Shown: in pieces, positions 60,293 through 64,000 of the stretch | Numbering within the stretch: position 1 is the stretch's first letter | Layout: the number at the start of each line of letters is the position of its first letter | Assembly (NCBI GenBank): GCA_015680685.1 | Contig: MNCI01002704.1 | Location: forward strand, 69,352-133,351 | Source of the DNA: Gnetum montanum | Lineage: Eukaryota; Streptophyta; Gnetopsida; Gnetales; Gnetaceae | Direction: 5' to 3' | DNA length: 64,000 bases | The notes under the pieces: generated by a model | Databases searched by the model: none | What the model was told of the DNA's origin: nothing | The model's input: only the letters and a program-made list of their open reading frames with translations | Position numbers and translations under genes: made by a program

Positions 60293-62001
60293 TTGAAACA
60301 CCACCAAATTTGCGCTACTGCTTTTGGGCTAAAAATTAATCTAAGTGTCAACATGAGGCCACTTTTAGCAAATTTTTCTATGTGCTAGGACTATGCTCTC
60401 CACTACACCAGAGCATAGTCAGCCCAATGAAGAGCATAGTCAGCATCAAAGATAGATTTCCTACAATTTTGTCTAAGTGTCAATGTGAAGCAAGAAGCTA
60501 CAAATTTTTCTAAGTGTTGGGACTATGCTCTCCACTACACCAGAGTGTAGTTAGCTCAGTAGAGAGCATAATCAATACCAAAGGCCAGTTTTGCAAATTT
60601 TCTATAGTGTTAAGCTAGTAGTTGTAGAGCCTGATGTGCATGGAAGAAATAGTTTGGCAAAGACTACACTCTCCATTTCTTGGGAGCATAGTCAAGTATA
60701 GTTAGCAGTGAAGATTTAGATTTTTGTAGTTTTTTCTAATTATTGAGACTATGCTCTTCACTACCTTAGAGGATAGTTGAGTGTAGTCAACTAGAAGCCT
60801 AATTTCTATAGAAATTTCTAAGTGCTAGGACTATGCTTAACCCTAGTTGGGATCATAGTTAGCCTCCCCTAGAGCATAGTTAGGACATGGTCCTATGGGA
60901 ATACTCTCTTCCCCAATCTAGAGTGTAGTCAAGCATAGTCATGCCAAATTGCCTTTAAAGGCCTCCTAAACATAGCACTGGCATTCACATAATCTCTGAC
61001 ACACCTTGGGCAAGCATTTGCATCTTTTTTCATCCCCTTTCCCCCCCTTTTTTGTAACTATGGTTGACACCACTTAAGATAAAGGACAACATAGTCCTAG
61101 AGTGTAGTCTCCAAACTTGCATTTTTTGCATTTTTGTTAGGTACATTGTGGTCTTTTTGATACATGAGCATGTAGTGGGTAGTGTAGTGATAGTCTGACA
61201 TTCTCGTAGAGTCCATTGGGGCACACTAGAGCATAACATCACTTGCTTTAGTGGAAAGCATAGTTGGGTATAGTGTAGTCCCAACTATCCCACTACCACA
61301 TGGAAACTGATCCACATTTCACTGGAAACCTAGCCCTATAAATATCCCAGTCCTCTATGTTTTAGGGGTTGGAAAATTTGAAGCAAGCTTGGCATTTTGG
61401 CATTTGGCATTGCTAAAGCATTTTTTGCATTTGAGCAAGGGAGGACATTCAAACACCACTGTAGTTCGTCATAGTCTACCGTAGTCCACTGCACCCCACG
61501 ATGGCCAATCCAATAGGCATAGACACTATGGAAAAACATCTATCCTCATGGGCAGACACCCCAAGACTATGACTACATTGTCTACTATACCTATTGTACA
61601 CCATGTACCTTTCTCACCCCATTTGAGTTTATCTATGCTCAACCCCATTTGGGGTGGTGCTGCTTTCTCTCTCACTCTCTCCCTATGCATTTTTTAGCAT
61701 TTTTATTCACATTTTGACATTTTACTTCCATTTTTCACAATTCTTGCATGTAACTATGCATTGATGCCTTTTGTTTTTGGTGGAAACCGTTAACTATGCT
61801 TGCCACTATTGACACCATGAACACTGCGTAAACACTTAACATCATTACAACATTGCATTTTGTAAGTCTTCTTTTGATCGATAAGACTATTTTGGGCATC
61901 CCATCTCTACCTCCAATAGGCCCTCACATGGACACAAGGTCAAAGCTATGCCCCTGTGAACCTCTTGGTGCTTCCATTCCAACCACCAACATTTTCAGTC
62001 A
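60293..62001 (+). repeat. 5' LTR of element F with GACTATGCT/AGCATAGTC hairpins
   Basis: About 1.7 kb. The word AGCATAGTC and its complement recur at least fifteen times between 60,385 and 61,280. Perfect 11-bp inverted repeat GACTATGCTCT (60,389-60,399) and AGAGCATAGTC (60,410-60,420), loop 10 nt. Open frames inside it (61,030-61,539, minus) are not genes. Confidence 0.75.
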
Positions 62002-62011
62002 CTAAGTTTTC

Positions 62012-62030
62012 TAGTGCTAGAAGGAGGGCC
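62012..62030 (+). other. Primer-binding site of element F
   Basis: TAGTGCTAGAAGGAGGGCC, one G-to-A change from the site in element B. Confidence 0.7.
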
Positions 62031-62540
62031 AAATCTATTTCCATCTTTCTAACTTCCTTGGTCATTACCTTACATGCTCTCTACCTCACCATTACTAGCT
62101 CTAGGTTAGTGTAGATCCAACACCCCTATGGACCTGCTCCATGCAGTAGTTGGATCTTAGGCTAGCATAGGCATTGCCTACAAACTAGTTGATGAAGACT
62201 AGACCCCATCATTGGTTTCTCTGGATCCCCACAATGCAACCCCAAAGCATCCTTTCCTACACTTAGCTAAGTTCTAGGCTCTCAATAGAGAGCATATTTT
62301 TCTCTCAACATGGGGAGCATACTCTCTAGACTTAGCCATCTTTTTACGATTTTCAAAACTTACCCATTTTTTGTGATTTTCAAGACTTACCTATTTTTTT
62401 GAAAGTTAGTCAATTTTTCATAGTTTTCATACTTGGCTAATTTTTTGCATTTTTCATAGTTAGCTATTTTTCACATGTCTTAGTACTTAGCCATTTTTTC
62501 AACAATTTTCAAAGTTAGCTATTTTTCTTTCTCTTACACT
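62031..62540 (+). other. 5' leader of element F
   Basis: No coding frame. Holds a short repeat of 'tagccattttttgcatttttc'-like units at 62,330-62,525 (six or so copies of CTTAGCCATTTTT variants). Confidence 0.55.
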
Positions 62541-64000
62541 ATGAACTCTAAGCAACCTTTAGTGTTAGTTTCAAACATGCTTTTTTCCTTGCCTACGCAA
62601 CAAGAGGATAGAATCGACCACTCTACTAGTCCCACCATAGTAGAACCAAGGTAGTCCCTTAGGCTACATCACTAAGAGCCTAACTACATGATGCTCAATG
62701 ACAAGCAATATAAATTCATTTGTGCAAAGCTCCAAGAAGGTCTATTTGTAGACTGCCTAGACATGGAGGCAAAGATAAGTTATGAGCTCATACATTAAAA
62801 TGGACAGAAGTACATCCCTTCTTCCATTACCTTCATCCCACTCACCAAGCCCTATTAATGGATGCTTTCCCAGCTCATCAAAATGAATAAGCATGAGGTA
62901 GGGATAGATTACAAAGAACCCTTGCAAAAAGAGCAAGATAAGTTCGAATCTTGTTTTGAGCATTATGACTCTTTTCATACCTCCTTCCAATAGAAAACCC
63001 CCAATTTTGTTCCTTCGCAGTCCCACCCATTGGTCACCTTAGAGATAGTTATAGCTCCAATGTCACCCCCTCAGTTGACACTTCTGGTGGCAACCCACCA
63101 AATGCACTACATATGTCAAGACATGGTGCCTCCCATCAATGTGCCCTTTGTGATATAATCATAGCTTGTCCAATCTTCCTTGCCAACGATTGTCATGCCT
63201 ACATAGCCTTACATCCCTTAGCCTCAAATGATCCAATCATAGTATGTCCTACTTTTCTTGTATACACCATTGGTAGTGGCCCAGACCACACATCTATGGT
63301 TTACCTTGATCACTTTAACCATATCTTCGCCTACCCAATAAGCATCCCATGTGGTTTCATAACCCATAGCCAAGTCCTGGGCCACCCAACTAGCATAGTG
63401 GGTGACACAATCAACATAGCCTACTACTACATCTCCAAGCTTGGATTAGGCTTCTAGCTAATCCAAACCTTAACTAAAGAAGTCAAGAAACTCAAGGTTG
63501 CCTCCTCTAAAATAGTCCACAATGCAAACAATGACTATGAGCCCTAGCACCATAATAATGAACTAACCTACATCATCAACAACCACAACACAAATAGCTC
63601 TGAGACCCAAATTTGAGCACAAGGATCACTCAAAGTACACCCCATTGCCCCTTAAGCCATTAGAGCTCCTAGATGAACTGCTCAAGGCTAGATGCATCTA
63701 GTATAAGAAAATGTCTAAGAATCCATGCCAAAGACATGATAGATACTATGATCTCCTAAGAAATCCCTTGGCTATAGCCCTGAATGAGCCTGTAGTCCCT
63801 AAGCACTTTAGGCTAGATTAGGTTTGCACCTATCATTAGTTGCTTGGCTATAGCACTAACTTTTGCATGGCCTTGTAGGATGGCTTGTAATTCATGATTG
63901 ATAGGGGTGAGATGGTGCTTAATGTTACCAATCCAGTTCACCCACAAAATCAATCCATGAGGGTATACAAAGATCCTCTTAATGTAAATGACACAAGGTA
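62541..64000 (+). pseudogene. gag of element F, partial at window end
   Basis: Start ATG 62,541 (MNSKQPLVLVSNMLFSLPTQ), in one frame for about 200 codons with five stops at likely Gln/Trp sites: DKQYKFICAKLQEGLF aligns with EEQYNLICTKISVSML of B. Later PLKPLELLDELLKARC, YKKMSKNPCQRHDRYYD and CTYH-LLGYSTNFC (about 63,826-63,867) keep both Cys of the knuckle that A and B have lost. The frame at 63,113-63,457 (114 residues) is a shifted shadow of this gene. Least decayed Tat gag in the window. Confidence 0.8.

Larger units (their letters stand above)
53651..64000 (+). mobile_element. Element B: sister of element A, interrupted by element F
   Basis: Plus-strand LTR (first ~50 bp missing), PBS, gag, protease, GGCC-word block and the last exon of the antisense gene, all collinear with element A read in reverse. 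From 60,293 onward a new LTR (element F) takes over, so the rest of B, if present, lies beyond the right edge. It cuts the pol of element D at its left end. The right limit given here is the window edge. Confidence 0.75.
60293..64000 (+). mobile_element. Element F: Tat/Ogre-like element, runs off the window
   Basis: LTR starting TGAAACACCACCAAATTTGC (the family start of A: TGAAACACCATCAAATTTGC), a PBS at 62,012-62,030 and a gag. Apart from its ends its LTR shares little with A or B, so it is a related but distinct family. It is nested in element B. Confidence 0.75.

Noticed and set aside
61030-61539. Two minus-strand open frames (84 and 67 residues)
   Set aside because: They lie within the LTR of element F and follow its hairpin words; coincidental.
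63113-63457. 114-residue plus-strand open frame
   Set aside because: It is a shifted frame over the gag of element F; the gag frame is supported by alignment to element B.
1-64000. tRNA, rRNA or organelle DNA insertions
   Set aside because: No cloverleaf, rRNA core motif or plastid/mitochondrial gene text was recognised; the only GC-rich patch (31,262-31,379) did not resemble any of these by eye.

Overview
The window reads as a stretch of a very large plant nuclear genome, most plausibly a gymnosperm (inference). It is AT-rich, has no intact host gene, and is made almost wholly of old, nested LTR retrotransposons plus a few intron-containing gene fossils. Almost every coding trace is broken by stops, many of which sit where related proteins have Gln, Arg or Trp. 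That pattern is expected from C-to-T decay of methylated DNA. No tRNA, rRNA or CRISPR array was seen.

Layout. 1-338 is the 3' end of an LTR (family C). 339-7,202 is AT-rich sequence with plus-strand gene-like fossils (about 2,756-3,335 and 4,830-5,300). 7,208-30,503 is element A, a 23.3-kb minus-strand Ty3/Gypsy element of the Tat/Ogre type. It has LTRs at both ends, a matching TTTAG target duplication, a PBS and a PPT. In sense order it carries gag, protease, a long insert, then RT, RNase H, a second (archaeal-like) RNase H and integrase. The insert holds a multi-exon gene in the opposite orientation (plus strand, 17,507-23,920) and a roughly 185-190 bp hairpin-bearing tandem array (13,480-17,060). 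30,510-34,700 holds minus-strand fossils of a plant-transposon protein with a coiled-coil tail, a tandem duplication split by a suspicious GC-rich patch, and an LTR. 35,911-37,097 is a spliced minus-strand gene fossil.

37,098-50,030 is element E, a Copia-type minus-strand element with a UBN2-type gag and a second plant-transposon-protein gene. That gene is interrupted by element C (38,617-45,590), a complete but pol-less (gag-protease only) Athila-like element. 51,520-53,640 is an Athila-type pol on the minus strand (element D). It is cut by element B (53,651 onward, plus strand), a sister of A carrying LTR, gag, protease and the last exon of the same antisense gene. Element F (60,293 to the window end) starts there with a 1.7-kb LTR full of GACTATGCT/AGCATAGTC hairpins, a PBS and a gag that runs off the end.

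The most notable biology is the A/B family. Its antisense spliced gene lies between protease and pol, the family-specific hairpin words recur in LTRs and in the internal array, and one word block recurs at module boundaries. All domain calls are by eye; no search was run.
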